This document shows, piece after piece, positions 16,049 to 25,194 of a DNA stretch of 64,000 bases (positions are counted from its first letter, which is position 1; every line of letters begins with the position of its first letter). Source of the stretch: Facklamia sp050409585 (GTDB taxonomy: Bacteria > Bacillota > Bacilli > Lactobacillales > Aerococcaceae); the NCBI RefSeq assembly GCF_050409585.1, contig NZ_JBNUPE010000003.1, positions 62,001 through 126,000 of the forward strand, given 5' to 3'. A program made the translations under genes and the position numbers. The notes under the pieces are model-generated. The model searched no databases, was not told the DNA's origin, and was given only the letters and a program-made list of their open reading frames with translations.

Positions 16049-17260
16049 TTAAATATCTTCGCGAACAAATGGCATTGACATGCAACGAGGACCACCACGA
16101 CCACGTACTAATTCACTACCTTCGATTTGGTGAATCTTAATACCATTTTCAATCAATAATTTGTTGGTTACAGTATTACGGTTGTAAACAATTACTTCAC
16201 CTGGTGCTACCGTTAAGGTGTTGGCACCATCGTTCCATTGTTCACGTGCTCCAGCTACGATGTCATCACCACCACAACGGATTAAGGTAACTTTTTCTAA
16301 ACCTAAAGCTTCTGCTAAGATGTCTTCTAACAGCCCTTCTTTTTCAGTCACCTTGATTTCACCATTTTCACCAGGAGTTACTGAGAAGACTTTTAATTCG
16401 CCTTCAATTTCAGGGTGGATAGTGAATTTATCATAATCGATCATAGTAAATACAGTATCTAAATGCATGAATTTACGGTTGTTATCGATTAAGAATGCTA
16501 ATACTTCTTTGAATTCAGTCTCTTTAAATAAGTTGCGAGCTAATTTCTCGATTGAATATTTATCAGTACGTTGAGAAATCCCAACTGCTAGAGTGTTTTT
16601 AGATAAAACTAACTCATCTCCACCTTCGATACGTGTATCTTCATCACGTTCATAATAAAGGGTAGTTCCTTTATATTCTGGGTGATAGTTAAAGATATAT
16701 TTTCCATATAATGTTTCACGGTTACGTGTATCTGAGTACATGTGGTTAAGAGAAACACCGTTACCCATCGTTGCAAAGGGATCTCGGGTGAAGTATAAGT
16801 TTGGCATTGGGTCCACTAAAAAAGGATAGTTTGACAGCAATTCATCAAAACCATTTGATTCATGCTTAATCTCACTCTTCTTGAATCCTTCCATCGTTTT
16901 TAATACCATTTCGTAGGTATCTTCCATATCCATTAAATACTGTTTAACTTGGTCATAATTTTGGCCTGGCTCTAACCCTGTTTCAGCCATCCACTCATCA
17001 ACAAATTGTTCTTTCAATCCTTCTGCATCAATTGCTTCAGCCACTAATTTTTCCAAATAAAGTACTTCAACACCTAGGCTTTCTAATAACTTAGCAAATT
17101 CATCATGTTCTTTTTGCGCTGCTTCAAGATAAGGAATATCATCAAACAATAAGCGTTCAAGGTAATCTGGCATCAAATTTTCTAATTCTTTACCCGGACG
17201 GTGAAGCATTACTTTCTTCAAGCGACCAATTTCAGAATTAACATTAATACTGTGGGACAT
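16049..17260 (-). CDS. arcA: Arginine deiminase
   Basis: 403 residues; hydrolyses arginine to citrulline and ammonia. Recognisable blocks are SEIGRLKKVMLHRPGKELEN at the N-terminus, NLYFTRDPFATMGNGVSLNH, RIEGGDELVLS, MHLDTVFTMID and the C-terminal GRGGPRCMSMP that holds the nucleophilic cysteine (about C393). First gene of arcABDTC, with a good AAGGAGG site. Upstream DNA holds a cre-like site and a CRP-like inverted repeat. Confidence 0.97.
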   Translation of the reverse strand: MSHSINVNSEIGRLKKVMLHRPGKELENLMPDYLERLLFDDIPYLEAAQKEHDEFAKLLESLGVEVLYLEKLVAEAIDAEGLKEQFVDEWMAETGLEPGQNYDQVKQYLMDMEDTYEMVLKTMEGFKKSEIKHESNGFDELLSNYPFLVDPMPNLYFTRDPFATMGNGVSLNHMYSDTRNRETLYGKYIFNYHPEYKGTTLYYERDEDTRIEGGDELVLSKNTLAVGISQRTDKYSIEKLARNLFKETEFKEVLAFLIDNNRKFMHLDTVFTMIDYDKFTIHPEIEGELKVFSVTPGENGEIKVTEKEGLLEDILAEALGLEKVTLIRCGGDDIVAGAREQWNDGANTLTVAPGEVIVYNRNTVTNKLLIENGIKIHQIEGSELVRGRGGPRCMSMPFVREDI

Positions 17261-17306
17261 TTTATTTCCTCCTTAATTATTTGTTAGCTCTAGTCTAACA
17301 TACGAT

Positions 17307-17320
17307 AGAAAACGTTTCCG
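17307..17320 (-). promoter_or_regulatory. Candidate cre (CcpA) site of the arc operon
   Basis: The minus strand reads CGGAAACGTTTTCT, with the central AAACGTTT of cre sites but three mismatches to the 14-base consensus TGWAANCGNTNWCA, all toward the ends. It lies 47-60 bases upstream of arcA. CcpA repression of arginine deiminase operons is common in Lactobacillales. Confidence 0.45.
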
Positions 17321-17363
17321 TTAAATCGGTCACTTCGATAAATTGAATTGATAACATTCTAAA

Positions 17364-17379
17364 TGAGATATTCATCACA
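17364..17379 (-). promoter_or_regulatory. Candidate CRP/ArcR-type operator upstream of arcA
   Basis: Minus-strand TGTGATGAATATCTCA fits TGTGA-N6-TCACA with two mismatches in the second half. It lies about 105-120 bases before arcA, and the window encodes a regulator with a CRP-like recognition helix (8199-8897). Suggestive only. Confidence 0.3.
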
Positions 17380-17398
17380 TTTATCCCTTAAATTTTAG

Positions 17399-17434
17399 AA
17401 TACCACTATCTTTCGTCAGAAAGATAGTGGTATT
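17399..17434 (-). terminator. Inverted repeat after aspS
   Basis: A nearly perfect 16 bp stem (AATACCACTATCTTTC with complement) 28 bases after the aspS stop. The following tract is AT-rich but not a clean T run, so termination efficiency is uncertain. Confidence 0.6.
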
Positions 17435-17461
17435 AATAACTACTTCAAATTTTAATGGGAA

Positions 17462-19234
17462 TTATTTTTTAGCTTTTAATTGTAAATATAACTCATCCAA
17501 TTGATCGGTCGAAACATGACTTGGTGCATCTGTTAATAAGTCGTGACCACGACCATTCTTTGGAAAGGCAATGACTTCACGAATATTAGGCTCTTGTGCA
17601 AGTATCATCACTAATCGATCTAAGCCTAAAGCGATACCACCATGAGGAGGGAAGCCGTAATCCATTGCTTCTAATAAGAAACCAAATTGACTTTTAGCTT
17701 CTTCAGCAGTAAATCCTAATAATTCAAACATTTGATCTTGCATCTCACGTTGATAAATTCTTAGAGATCCACCTCCCACTTCATAACCATTAAGAACAAT
17801 GTCGTAGGCTTTAGCTTTAGCATCCGCTGGATTATCTTTTAATGCTTGGACATCGTCGTTTTGCGGAGCAGTAAACGGATGATGCATAGCAACATATCTT
17901 TGATTATCTTCATCATATTCAAATAATGGCCAATCGGTTACCCACAAAAAAGCTAACTCTTCAACATCGTATAAGGTGTGTTTCTTGGCTAAATGATTAC
18001 GTAAAGCGCCTAAGGAATCAGCAATGACACTGGCTTGATCAGCCACAAAGAAGAGGATGTCTCCCTCTTTAGCTTCCAACGTCTCTTTAATCTGGTCTTG
18101 GTCTTCTTCAGTAAAGAATTTAGCGATTGGTCCATTAAAGCCTTCCTCTAATACTTTAATCCACGCTAAGCCTTTAGCTCCATAGGGTTTAACAACTTCT
18201 GATAAGGCATCTGCTGTCTTGCGTGTGTATTCATCAGCTAAGCCTTTAAGGTTTATGGCTTTGACTTGCCCTCCATCTTTTACAGCATTTTTAAAGACGC
18301 CAAATTCACTATGTTCAGCCCATTGAGAGAGGTCTTTTAATTTCATGTCAAAGCGAATATCTGGTTTATCTGACCCGTATTCTTCCATTGCTTGAGCATA
18401 AGTCATGGTTGGGAATGCTTGCTTAATTTCTACTCCTCTTGTTTCTTTGACAACTTCTTTTAGCATCTCTTCTATATATGATTGAATATCTTCTTGACCT
18501 AAAAAGCTGGTTTCAATATCGACTTGGGTAAATTCTGGTTGACGGTCACCACGTAAATCTTCGTCTCGGAAGCATTTAACTATTTGATAATAGCGATCCA
18601 TGCCTGCACCCATCAGCAGCTGCTTAAATAGTTGGGGTGATTGAGGTAATGCAAAAAAGGATCCCCCTTCACGGCGAGTAGGTACTAAATAGTCTCTAGC
18701 ACCTTCCGGAGTGGATTTGGTTAACATAGGTGTCTCAACATCAACAAATCCTCTTTGGTCTAAGAAATTACGGATTGTTCGCGTTACATTATGACGTAGG
18801 CGAATATTTGCTTGCATTTTAGGACGACGTAAGTCTAACATACGATTTCTTAAGCGAACTTCTTCATCCACATCCAAATCATTTTCAATATATATAGCAG
18901 GCGTTTTAGCTTTAGTATAGATGGTTAAAGCATTGGCATACAGCTCAAAACGTCCTGTTTTAACTTGCTTATTCATTTGATTGTTTTCTCTTAATGCCAA
19001 TTCTCCAGTCACTTCAATAATGTATTCTGAACGAATCCGATTGGCTAGCTCAAAATCTTCTTTTGAAAGTCTCTCAGCATTAAAGACCACTTGACAAAAG
19101 CCTTCACGATCACGTAAATCAACAAAAATTAAACTCCCTAAATCTCTTCTTTTTTGTACCCATCCTTTTAATGTGATCTCTTTACCAAGGTACTGTTCAT
19201 CTACTAATCCACAATATACAGTTCTTTCTGTCAT
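17462..19234 (-). CDS. aspS: Aspartyl-tRNA synthetase
   Basis: Class IIb synthetase of about 590 residues with N-terminal OB-fold (KGWVQKRRDLGSLIFVDLRD), the catalytic core (motif 2 FRDEDLRGDRQPEFTQVD), the bacterial GAD insertion (about 280-420) and motif 3 GIALGLDRLVMILA. It opens MTERTVYCG at ATG 19234 with GGGGTGA in front; the longer frame to 19261 overlaps hisS and is not preferred. One base separates it from the hisS stop codon, so both are co-transcribed from the T-box promoter. Confidence 0.96.
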   Translation of the reverse strand: MTERTVYCGLVDEQYLGKEITLKGWVQKRRDLGSLIFVDLRDREGFCQVVFNAERLSKEDFELANRIRSEYIIEVTGELALRENNQMNKQVKTGRFELYANALTIYTKAKTPAIYIENDLDVDEEVRLRNRMLDLRRPKMQANIRLRHNVTRTIRNFLDQRGFVDVETPMLTKSTPEGARDYLVPTRREGGSFFALPQSPQLFKQLLMGAGMDRYYQIVKCFRDEDLRGDRQPEFTQVDIETSFLGQEDIQSYIEEMLKEVVKETRGVEIKQAFPTMTYAQAMEEYGSDKPDIRFDMKLKDLSQWAEHSEFGVFKNAVKDGGQVKAINLKGLADEYTRKTADALSEVVKPYGAKGLAWIKVLEEGFNGPIAKFFTEEDQDQIKETLEAKEGDILFFVADQASVIADSLGALRNHLAKKHTLYDVEELAFLWVTDWPLFEYDEDNQRYVAMHHPFTAPQNDDVQALKDNPADAKAKAYDIVLNGYEVGGGSLRIYQREMQDQMFELLGFTAEEAKSQFGFLLEAMDYGFPPHGGIALGLDRLVMILAQEPNIREVIAFPKNGRGHDLLTDAPSHVSTDQLDELYLQLKAKK

Positions 19235-19235
19235 T

Positions 19236-20555
19236 TTATTCACCCCTAAAATATTTATCAATTACACTCGTATCCGTTGTTAAACGGCGATAAACGCCAT
19301 AAAAATCAGACCATAAGTCACCTTTTGAAATCTCGGTCTCAGTCCCATTTTCTTGATTTTTAACGACTAATATCTCAGACTCAACTTCTTGCTCACCCAA
19401 CATAATAGTTAATTTGGCCCCTAATTTGCCGGCTGTTTTAAACTGAGACTTTATGCTTCTAAATAAGTAATCTCTTTCTGCAATCAATCCAGCATATCTA
19501 GCCTTTTGAACTAACTCGGTTGCTAATTGATTAACCGACTCATCACGACATAAGACATATAAGTCTAGAGGCTCATATGGTGGAATGTCAATCTTTTGTT
19601 GATCCATTAATAACATGAGACGTTCAAGCCCTAATCCAAAACCAAAGCCAGGCTTCTCAGGTCCGCCTATTTGTTGAACCAGTCCATCATAGCGACCACC
19701 ACCACAAACCGTTGATTGAGCACCAATCCGATTATCATCTACTACAAACTCGAAAATAGTATCCTGATAATAATCCAAACCTCTTACCACCTTGTCATTG
19801 ACTTCAAAAGGTATTTCTAGTTGCTTGAGCATGGATTGAACTTGTCCAAAATGCTCCTTACTCTCTTTAGATAAATAATCTAAAATACTTGGAGCCTCTT
19901 TTACATAAGCTTTATCCTTAGCATCTTTTGAATCTAGTACACGCAGTGGATTGTCATGCAGTCTTTTTTTAGAATCATCACTTAAATTATGAATATGTGG
20001 CTCAAAATAAGCAATAAGCGCTTGACGATAAGCCTGCCGATCGTTTGGCTTTCCTAGTGAGTTAATTTGTAAAGTAATATTTTTTAAACCTAACTCTTGA
20101 AAGAAATGCCAAGCTAAACTGATAACTTCCACATCCGTTGCTGGATTTTCTGACCCGAAAACTTCGACGCCCATTTGATTGAACTGTCGTTGACGTCCTG
20201 CTTGGGGTCTTTCGTAACGAAAGTAAGGACCTAAATAATAAACCTTAAAAGGCTGTGCATGTTCTGGACCAAACAATTTATTCTCAACGTATGCTCTCAC
20301 AACACCCGCAGTCCCTTCGGGGCGTAAACTAATATGTCGTTCTCCTTTATCATAGAAGTCATACATTTCTTTAGAGACAATATCTGAAGTATTACCAACT
20401 GAACGTGAAAATAAATCATAGGACTCAAAAAGCGGTGTCCGTATTTCACGATACATATATTGATCAAATAAATCTCTTGCTACATCTTCGACATATTGCC
20501 AACGATAACTATCCTCTGGCAAGATATCAACGGTGCCTTTCATCTTTTGAATCAT
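19236..20555 (-). CDS. hisS: Histidyl-tRNA synthetase
   Basis: 439-residue class II synthetase. Starts IQKMKGTVDILPEDSYRWQY; has LRPEGTAGVVRAYVE (motif 2 region), YLGPYFRYERPQAGRQRQFNQ, the histidine-specific RGLDYY and FGFGLGLERLMLL motif 3, then an anticodon-binding domain. AGGAGGGG precedes the ATG. First gene of hisS-aspS behind a T-box leader. Confidence 0.96.
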   Translation of the reverse strand: MIQKMKGTVDILPEDSYRWQYVEDVARDLFDQYMYREIRTPLFESYDLFSRSVGNTSDIVSKEMYDFYDKGERHISLRPEGTAGVVRAYVENKLFGPEHAQPFKVYYLGPYFRYERPQAGRQRQFNQMGVEVFGSENPATDVEVISLAWHFFQELGLKNITLQINSLGKPNDRQAYRQALIAYFEPHIHNLSDDSKKRLHDNPLRVLDSKDAKDKAYVKEAPSILDYLSKESKEHFGQVQSMLKQLEIPFEVNDKVVRGLDYYQDTIFEFVVDDNRIGAQSTVCGGGRYDGLVQQIGGPEKPGFGFGLGLERLMLLMDQQKIDIPPYEPLDLYVLCRDESVNQLATELVQKARYAGLIAERDYLFRSIKSQFKTAGKLGAKLTIMLGEQEVESEILVVKNQENGTETEISKGDLWSDFYGVYRRLTTDTSVIDKYFRGE

Positions 20556-20572
20556 TCTACCCCTCCTAATAT

Positions 20573-20602
20573 AAAAGCGCCCTAAGTTTTCACTTAGGAC
20601 GC
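20573..20602 (-). terminator. T-box terminator of hisS-aspS
   Basis: Minus-strand hairpin GCGTCCTAAGTG ... CACTTAGG-like stem ending in GGGCGC and followed by TTTTAT, 18 bases before the hisS start. Confidence 0.75.
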
Positions 20603-20787
20603 ATTAACGTGGTACCACCTATATTTGTAATGAATTTATCCATTACCTCTTAATCGTAACGTGATTGACGGAATAACTTTTGATTATTCTTCTCCATAGT
20701 GTCTTCACTCTCAAATGCAACTTTTCACTCAACGTTGCTCACTGTATATTACAGAGCTACTTGTCTATTTCACCGAATTGATTAATT
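20603..20787 (-). promoter_or_regulatory. T-box leader of hisS-aspS
   Basis: Minus-strand AGGTGGTACCACG (about 20608-20620) is the T-box core. The leader of roughly 200 bases runs from the promoter at 20794-20822 to the terminator. In the 3' arm of the presumed stem I the sequence GAAGACACTATGG (GACAC at 20699-20703) holds both GAC (Asp) and CAC (His) in overlapping registers, matching the two downstream synthetases. The folding was done by eye. Confidence 0.82.
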
Positions 20788-20793
20788 ATGTTC

Positions 20794-20822
20794 AGATTAC
20801 TCAATGATGATTGATTTGTCAA
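20794..20822 (-). promoter_or_regulatory. Promoter of the hisS-aspS leader
   Basis: Consensus TTGACA (20817-20822) and TAATCT (20794-20799) on the minus strand with a 17-base spacer, just upstream of the T-box leader. Confidence 0.75.
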
Positions 20823-20904
20823 GTTGAATTAAAATTCTTCTTTAGTTTACTTTATAGCAAATGATTAACAATCTAGTTACTATTGTGTAACAGTCCATCT
20901 AGAG

Positions 20905-20935
20905 TTGACCTTTAATTCAATTAATCAACTATAAT
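20905..20935 (+). promoter_or_regulatory. Promoter of the amidase gene
   Basis: TTGACC (20905-20910) and TATAAT (20930-20935) with a 19-base spacer, 33 bases before the amidase start; divergent from the hisS promoter. Confidence 0.55.
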
Positions 20936-20968
20936 GCAATTAATAGAGGAATAGTGGAGGAATATAGG

Positions 20969-22381
20969 ATGGCTATCGTTTGGACCAAAAATTTGAAACA
21001 CTTAACTAAAAAGCGACTTACTCCTTTCTTATTAACACTTATAATTAGCGTCATAACAGTATGGGGAATTGTTAATCTTAGCAATTTAAAAGCTTTACCA
21101 ATTGATCGTCAAGGAATCGTTCTGCACTCTTTTCCAACTACTAATTCCGAGGTTTTAACCGAAATTGATCCTGACTTTCCTATTGAAATTATTCAAGAAC
21201 AAACCGGTTGGCTTAAAGTGCGCTATCAAGGGAAAGTTGAAGGTTGGTTACCCAAGTGGCTAATCGAAAACAAGGAACTTAAAAGTGACCAAGATTTAGC
21301 AGCCTCTTTTGAAAAATCAACGGCTCTTTATCAAAAAGCTGATTCTAAAAGTCCTATTCTCTCAAATATTCCTAAGGAAAGCCTCATCCCTATTAATTAT
21401 ATAGAAAAAAATTGGGCTCAAGTTAATTATCAAGGTAAACCAGCCTTTGTAAACATAAACGAGATAGAATTATTGAATCGACAAGACGCGGAGCGTTTAA
21501 TTGCCGAAAAGAATGCTTTAGATAGCAGAATTAATAAAAAAGAAAAAGAAAAAGAAAGCTTGAAAAACAAGCTTATCATGCGCAAAAAAGAAGAATACTT
21601 ATTAGAAGAAGCAGACTTTTTTTCTAATATGATTTATCAAACGAATTACCTACAAGAATTTACAAGGCTTGATTATGTTGAATATAGTCCTCAGGAATCA
21701 TTTTACTACGTAGAAGATAGTCAAGGAGTTAAAGGATATATTGATTCCTTCTCTCTATCTGAGCCTTACTATTCAATTGACCATCGCTTTCTACCTATTA
21801 AATCTGAACTCCAACAAGCGACCATCATGCTAGACCCTGGCCATGGTGGAGAAGACCCAGGTACATTGAGTAAAGATCAAAAGTATGCTGAAAAAAGCTT
21901 TACCTATAAGATTGCTAAAGTATTAAAGAAAACACTTGAAGCTTTCGGGGCTAAAGTTATCTTAACTAATGAAAGCGACCAATTTTTAGACCTCGCTGAA
22001 AGGGTTAAAATCAGTAACCAAAAACAGCCAGACTTATTTCTTTCGTTACATTTCGATTCCTCCTATGACACTCAGGTCAAAGGTGTTCGTACATATTTCT
22101 ATCATTTAAATGACGAAGAATTTGCGAAGACCTTACATTCTGGGTTGATAACATCTGGTCGACCTAATTTGGGTGTGGAGTATGGAAACTTTCATGTTTT
22201 ACGCGAAAATACCGTCCCCTCCCTCTTGCTCGAACTCGGTTATATTACAAACAGCGAAGACTTGGAGTTAATGTTAACGGATGACTACCATCAAAAATTA
22301 GCTGATGCTATTACTGAAGGACTCTCAACTTATTTTAATCAAGTTGGAAATCAATTAGAAATAAATACCCCTGATAGATAA
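20969..22381 (+). CDS. N-acetylmuramoyl-L-alanine amidase with SH3-type domains
   Basis: About 470 residues. A membrane anchor or signal segment (about 18-37) is followed by two or three SH3b-like repeats (ETGWLKVRYQGKVEGW-type, ending near 280), a charged coiled stretch near 180-215, and a C-terminal Amidase_3 domain. The zinc site shows as MLDPGHGGEDPG, the Glu in KYAEKS, SLHFDSS, and catalytic Glu in LLELGYITN. It cuts the peptide from the glycan strand of peptidoglycan at the cell surface. ATG at 20969 follows GGAGG; an in-frame GTG at 20954 overlaps that site. In Bacillus a similar amidase sits in rel-dtd-hisS; here it is inverted relative to its neighbours. Confidence 0.88.
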   Translation: MAIVWTKNLKHLTKKRLTPFLLTLIISVITVWGIVNLSNLKALPIDRQGIVLHSFPTTNSEVLTEIDPDFPIEIIQEQTGWLKVRYQGKVEGWLPKWLIENKELKSDQDLAASFEKSTALYQKADSKSPILSNIPKESLIPINYIEKNWAQVNYQGKPAFVNINEIELLNRQDAERLIAEKNALDSRINKKEKEKESLKNKLIMRKKEEYLLEEADFFSNMIYQTNYLQEFTRLDYVEYSPQESFYYVEDSQGVKGYIDSFSLSEPYYSIDHRFLPIKSELQQATIMLDPGHGGEDPGTLSKDQKYAEKSFTYKIAKVLKKTLEAFGAKVILTNESDQFLDLAERVKISNQKQPDLFLSLHFDSSYDTQVKGVRTYFYHLNDEEFAKTLHSGLITSGRPNLGVEYGNFHVLRENTVPSLLLELGYITNSEDLELMLTDDYHQKLADAITEGLSTYFNQVGNQLEINTPDR

Positions 22382-22400
22382 GGTCTCTATCAGGGGTATT
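22364..22400. terminator. Bidirectional terminator between amidase and dtd
   Basis: A 15 bp stem AATACCCCTGATAGA with its complement spans the convergent gene ends; the stem overlaps the last codons of the amidase gene. Base composition suits termination from either side. Confidence 0.7.
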
Positions 22401-22402
22401 GT

Positions 22403-22846
22403 TTACTCATTGGAGTCCAAAATTATTGTAACAGGTCCATTGTTTTCAAATTCAACTTTCATGTCAGCTCCAAAAATACCTGTTTTAGCTTTAAAACCTT
22501 TTTTGTCAAGCTCTTGGTTGAAATAATGGTATAATTCTTCAGCCTGGTCTGGTTTTGCAGCATTGGTAAAGCTAGGGCGATTCCCTTTCTTACAAGAAGC
22601 GTACAGGGTAAATTGACTGACTGAGAGAATACTGCCGCCAGTATCTTTCAACGATAAATTCATTTTTCCTTCTTCATCGTCAAAAATCCGCATAGTTACA
22701 ATTTTTCTAGCACAATACTCACAGTCTTTAACCGTATCTTCAGGTCCAAATCCGACTAAAAGTAGAAGTCCTTCTTTAATGGCTCCTACTACTTCTTCAT
22801 TAACTGTTACACTGGCATGGTTCACTCTTTGAATAACTACTTTCAT
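22403..22846 (-). CDS. dtd: D-aminoacyl-tRNA deacylase
   Basis: 147 residues, full length. Conserved blocks: MKVVIQRVNHASVTV, LLLLVGFGPEDT, GSILSVSQFTLYA (the SQFTL active-site motif) and GNRPSFTNAAKPDQAEELY with the cross-subunit GxP-like region. It removes D-amino acids mischarged on tRNA. Nine bases after rel, so co-transcribed with it. Confidence 0.95.
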   Translation of the reverse strand: MKVVIQRVNHASVTVNEEVVGAIKEGLLLLVGFGPEDTVKDCEYCARKIVTMRIFDDEEGKMNLSLKDTGGSILSVSQFTLYASCKKGNRPSFTNAAKPDQAEELYHYFNQELDKKGFKAKTGIFGADMKVEFENNGPVTIILDSNE

Positions 22847-22854
22847 TTGACCTC

Positions 22855-25053
22855 CTAATTGCCTTGACGTTTAACTTCGTAAACATCTGGGATGTTCTTT
22901 AATTTAACAATTAATTCATGTAATTGTTGTGTATCAGCAACTAAAACCTTAAGTTTGATGATGGCTTGACTTTGATCATCAATGCGCCCATTGACTGCTT
23001 TAAGGTTTTTGACCGTATGGTTGACAACGTTTAAAACGTCGTTAATCATACCCGACCGGTCAAAACCAATGACTTGTATTTCTGTTTCATACTCATGTTC
23101 TTCTTGCTTTTCTTCGGACCAATGCACTGCAATCGTTCGATCATCCAATTCAATTTCACTTTTTAAGTTGGAACAATCTTTGCGGTGAACAGAAATGCCT
23201 CTGCCTCTTGTTATATAACCAACTATCTCATCACCGGGAACCGGGTTGCAACAACGACTAAGTCGCATCATTAAGTTATCAACGCCGTCAACCACTAATC
23301 CTTTTTCATTTCCTACTTTTTCTTTGTTAGAGTCGGTCTCCCTATCTTTAGAAATGACATTAGATAGCTTTACATTTTTGTCGACTTTCTTAATATTCCA
23401 AAAATGCATAATAGAAGTCGGTGAGATTTCTCCTAAGCCGATAGAAGCATAAAGATCTTCCATCTCATTGAAGTTAAATCTCTCAAGTAAGTCTTTTTCT
23501 TTGTTCTTTTTAAGTTCTATTTTTAAAGATGTTTCGTTTTCTTTCAGGGCTTTTTCAAGTATTTCCTGTCCAATTTCGCTATTTTTCTCACGCTCTTGCA
23601 TTTTAAAATAACGTTTGATCCGATTGCGTGCTTTAGAAGTTTTAACAAACTTGAGCCAATCACGGCTAGGGCCAACAGAACTCGGATTGGTTAATATTTC
23701 AACAATATCTCCATTTTTCAAGCGATAATTAAGAGGAACGATATTACCATTAACTTTTGCTCCAACCGTCTTATTTCCTATTTCAGTATGGATATGGAAA
23801 GCGAAATCGACTGGACCTGAACCTAATGGTAATTCAAAGACGTCGCCTTTAGGAGTAAAGATATAAACTTGATCTTTAAAAACATCTTCTTTAATAAATT
23901 CCATGAATTCACTAGCATTCCCTGCATCATCTTCATACTCAACAATATCATGAAACCATTTTAACTGTTGTTGAATGTTATCTCGTGGTTGCTCATCGAC
24001 TGTTTTCCCTTCTTTGTAGGCCCAATGAGCTGCTAGTCCGTACTCTGCCACTTCATGCATAAGGTGCGTTCTTATTTGAACTTCAACAGGTTTGCCTTGA
24101 GGTCCAATAACAGTCGTATGAATTGATTGGTACATATTAGCTTTAGGCATAGCAATATAATCTTTAAAGCGTCCTGGCATCGGCTTCCATTTTGTATGAA
24201 TAATGCCTAAGACTCCGTAGCAATCCTTAATCGAATCGACTAAAACGCGAACCGCTAATAAATCATAGATATCATCAAACTCTTTTTTCTGATCGACCAT
24301 TTTACGGTAAATGGAATAAATATGTTTCGGTCTTCCATAAACAGTAGAGTCCATGGACAGTTCGTCAATCGCATCTTTTATCTGATCAATGACAACTTGA
24401 ATATATTCTTCGCGCTCATCTCTTTTTTGGTCCATTTGATGGACAATATCATAATAGGCTTGAGGATTAATATATCTTAAAGAAATATCTTCTAATTCCC
24501 ATTTAATGACACTCATACCAATTCGTTCAGCCAAGGGTGCATAAATATCTAATGCTTCTTGAGACTTTTCAATTTGTTTGTGGGGTTTTTGAAATTTCAA
24601 AGTGCGCATATTATGTAAACGGTCAGCTAATTTAACCATTACCACACGAATATCTTTAGCCATGGCAATCAACATTTTACGATGATTTTCTGCTAATTGT
24701 TCTTCTTTACTTTGAAATTTAATCTTACCGAGTTTAGTAACGCCATCTACTAAGAAGGCGACGGATTCTGAAAATTCTTCCTGGATTTTTTCCAAAGTGT
24801 AGTCCGTATCTTCCACTACATCATGTAAAAAGCCAGTAGCTACTGTATCAGGGTCTAATTTAATATTCGCTAAAATACCTGCTACTTGAATTGGATGATT
24901 AATATAGGGTTCTCCTGAGAGACGTTCTTGCCCTTCATGGGCCTTGGTTGCTACTGCTAATGCCTTTTTTACAAAAGCTACCTTACTGTCATTCATATAA
25001 GATCGACAAATTGCTATAACTTCTTCACCAGTATAGACATCATTTCTACCCAT
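22855..25053 (-). CDS. rel: Bifunctional (p)ppGpp synthetase/hydrolase, RSH family
   Basis: 732 residues with all long-RSH domains in order: HD hydrolase (H53, HD at 77-78 in GFLHDVVEDT), synthetase (YGRPKHIYSIYRK near 240), TGS (VYIFTPKGDVFELPLGSGPV near 395), a zinc-finger/helical part with MRLSRCCNPVPGDEIVGYIT, and C-terminal ACT. The intact HD residues indicate hydrolase activity as well as synthesis, as for Rel of Firmicutes. It controls the stringent response at the ribosome. Own promoter upstream; followed by dtd. Confidence 0.95.
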   Translation of the reverse strand: MGRNDVYTGEEVIAICRSYMNDSKVAFVKKALAVATKAHEGQERLSGEPYINHPIQVAGILANIKLDPDTVATGFLHDVVEDTDYTLEKIQEEFSESVAFLVDGVTKLGKIKFQSKEEQLAENHRKMLIAMAKDIRVVMVKLADRLHNMRTLKFQKPHKQIEKSQEALDIYAPLAERIGMSVIKWELEDISLRYINPQAYYDIVHQMDQKRDEREEYIQVVIDQIKDAIDELSMDSTVYGRPKHIYSIYRKMVDQKKEFDDIYDLLAVRVLVDSIKDCYGVLGIIHTKWKPMPGRFKDYIAMPKANMYQSIHTTVIGPQGKPVEVQIRTHLMHEVAEYGLAAHWAYKEGKTVDEQPRDNIQQQLKWFHDIVEYEDDAGNASEFMEFIKEDVFKDQVYIFTPKGDVFELPLGSGPVDFAFHIHTEIGNKTVGAKVNGNIVPLNYRLKNGDIVEILTNPSSVGPSRDWLKFVKTSKARNRIKRYFKMQEREKNSEIGQEILEKALKENETSLKIELKKNKEKDLLERFNFNEMEDLYASIGLGEISPTSIMHFWNIKKVDKNVKLSNVISKDRETDSNKEKVGNEKGLVVDGVDNLMMRLSRCCNPVPGDEIVGYITRGRGISVHRKDCSNLKSEIELDDRTIAVHWSEEKQEEHEYETEIQVIGFDRSGMINDVLNVVNHTVKNLKAVNGRIDDQSQAIIKLKVLVADTQQLHELIVKLKNIPDVYEVKRQGN

Positions 25054-25087
25054 ATTATCACCACTCTTTCTAGATAATTTTTCTACT

Positions 25088-25117
25088 ATTATAACTTAAA
25101 TACTCACTATAAAACAA
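25088..25117 (-). promoter_or_regulatory. Promoter of rel-dtd
   Basis: Minus-strand TATAAT (25088-25093) with TTGTTT (25112-25117), 18-base spacer, 35 bases upstream of the rel start and downstream of the deoC terminator. Confidence 0.55.
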
Positions 25118-25155
25118 TATTAGCCTCTTTAATACTATCAATCTTAGCTTATGCT

Positions 25156-25191
25156 AAAAAACAACTGGTCGAAAGACACAGTTGTTTTAAA
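25156..25191 (-). terminator. Terminator of prmA-rsmE-deoC
   Basis: Minus-strand AAAACAACTG ... CAGTTGTTTTTT with a short loop, directly after the deoC stop codon. Confidence 0.8.
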
Positions 25192-25194
25192 ATT

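Noticed and set aside
17281..17345. A clear sigma-A promoter for arcA
   Set aside because: Only weak pairs such as TTAACG and TATGTT with 16-base spacing were seen; not strong enough to list as a feature.
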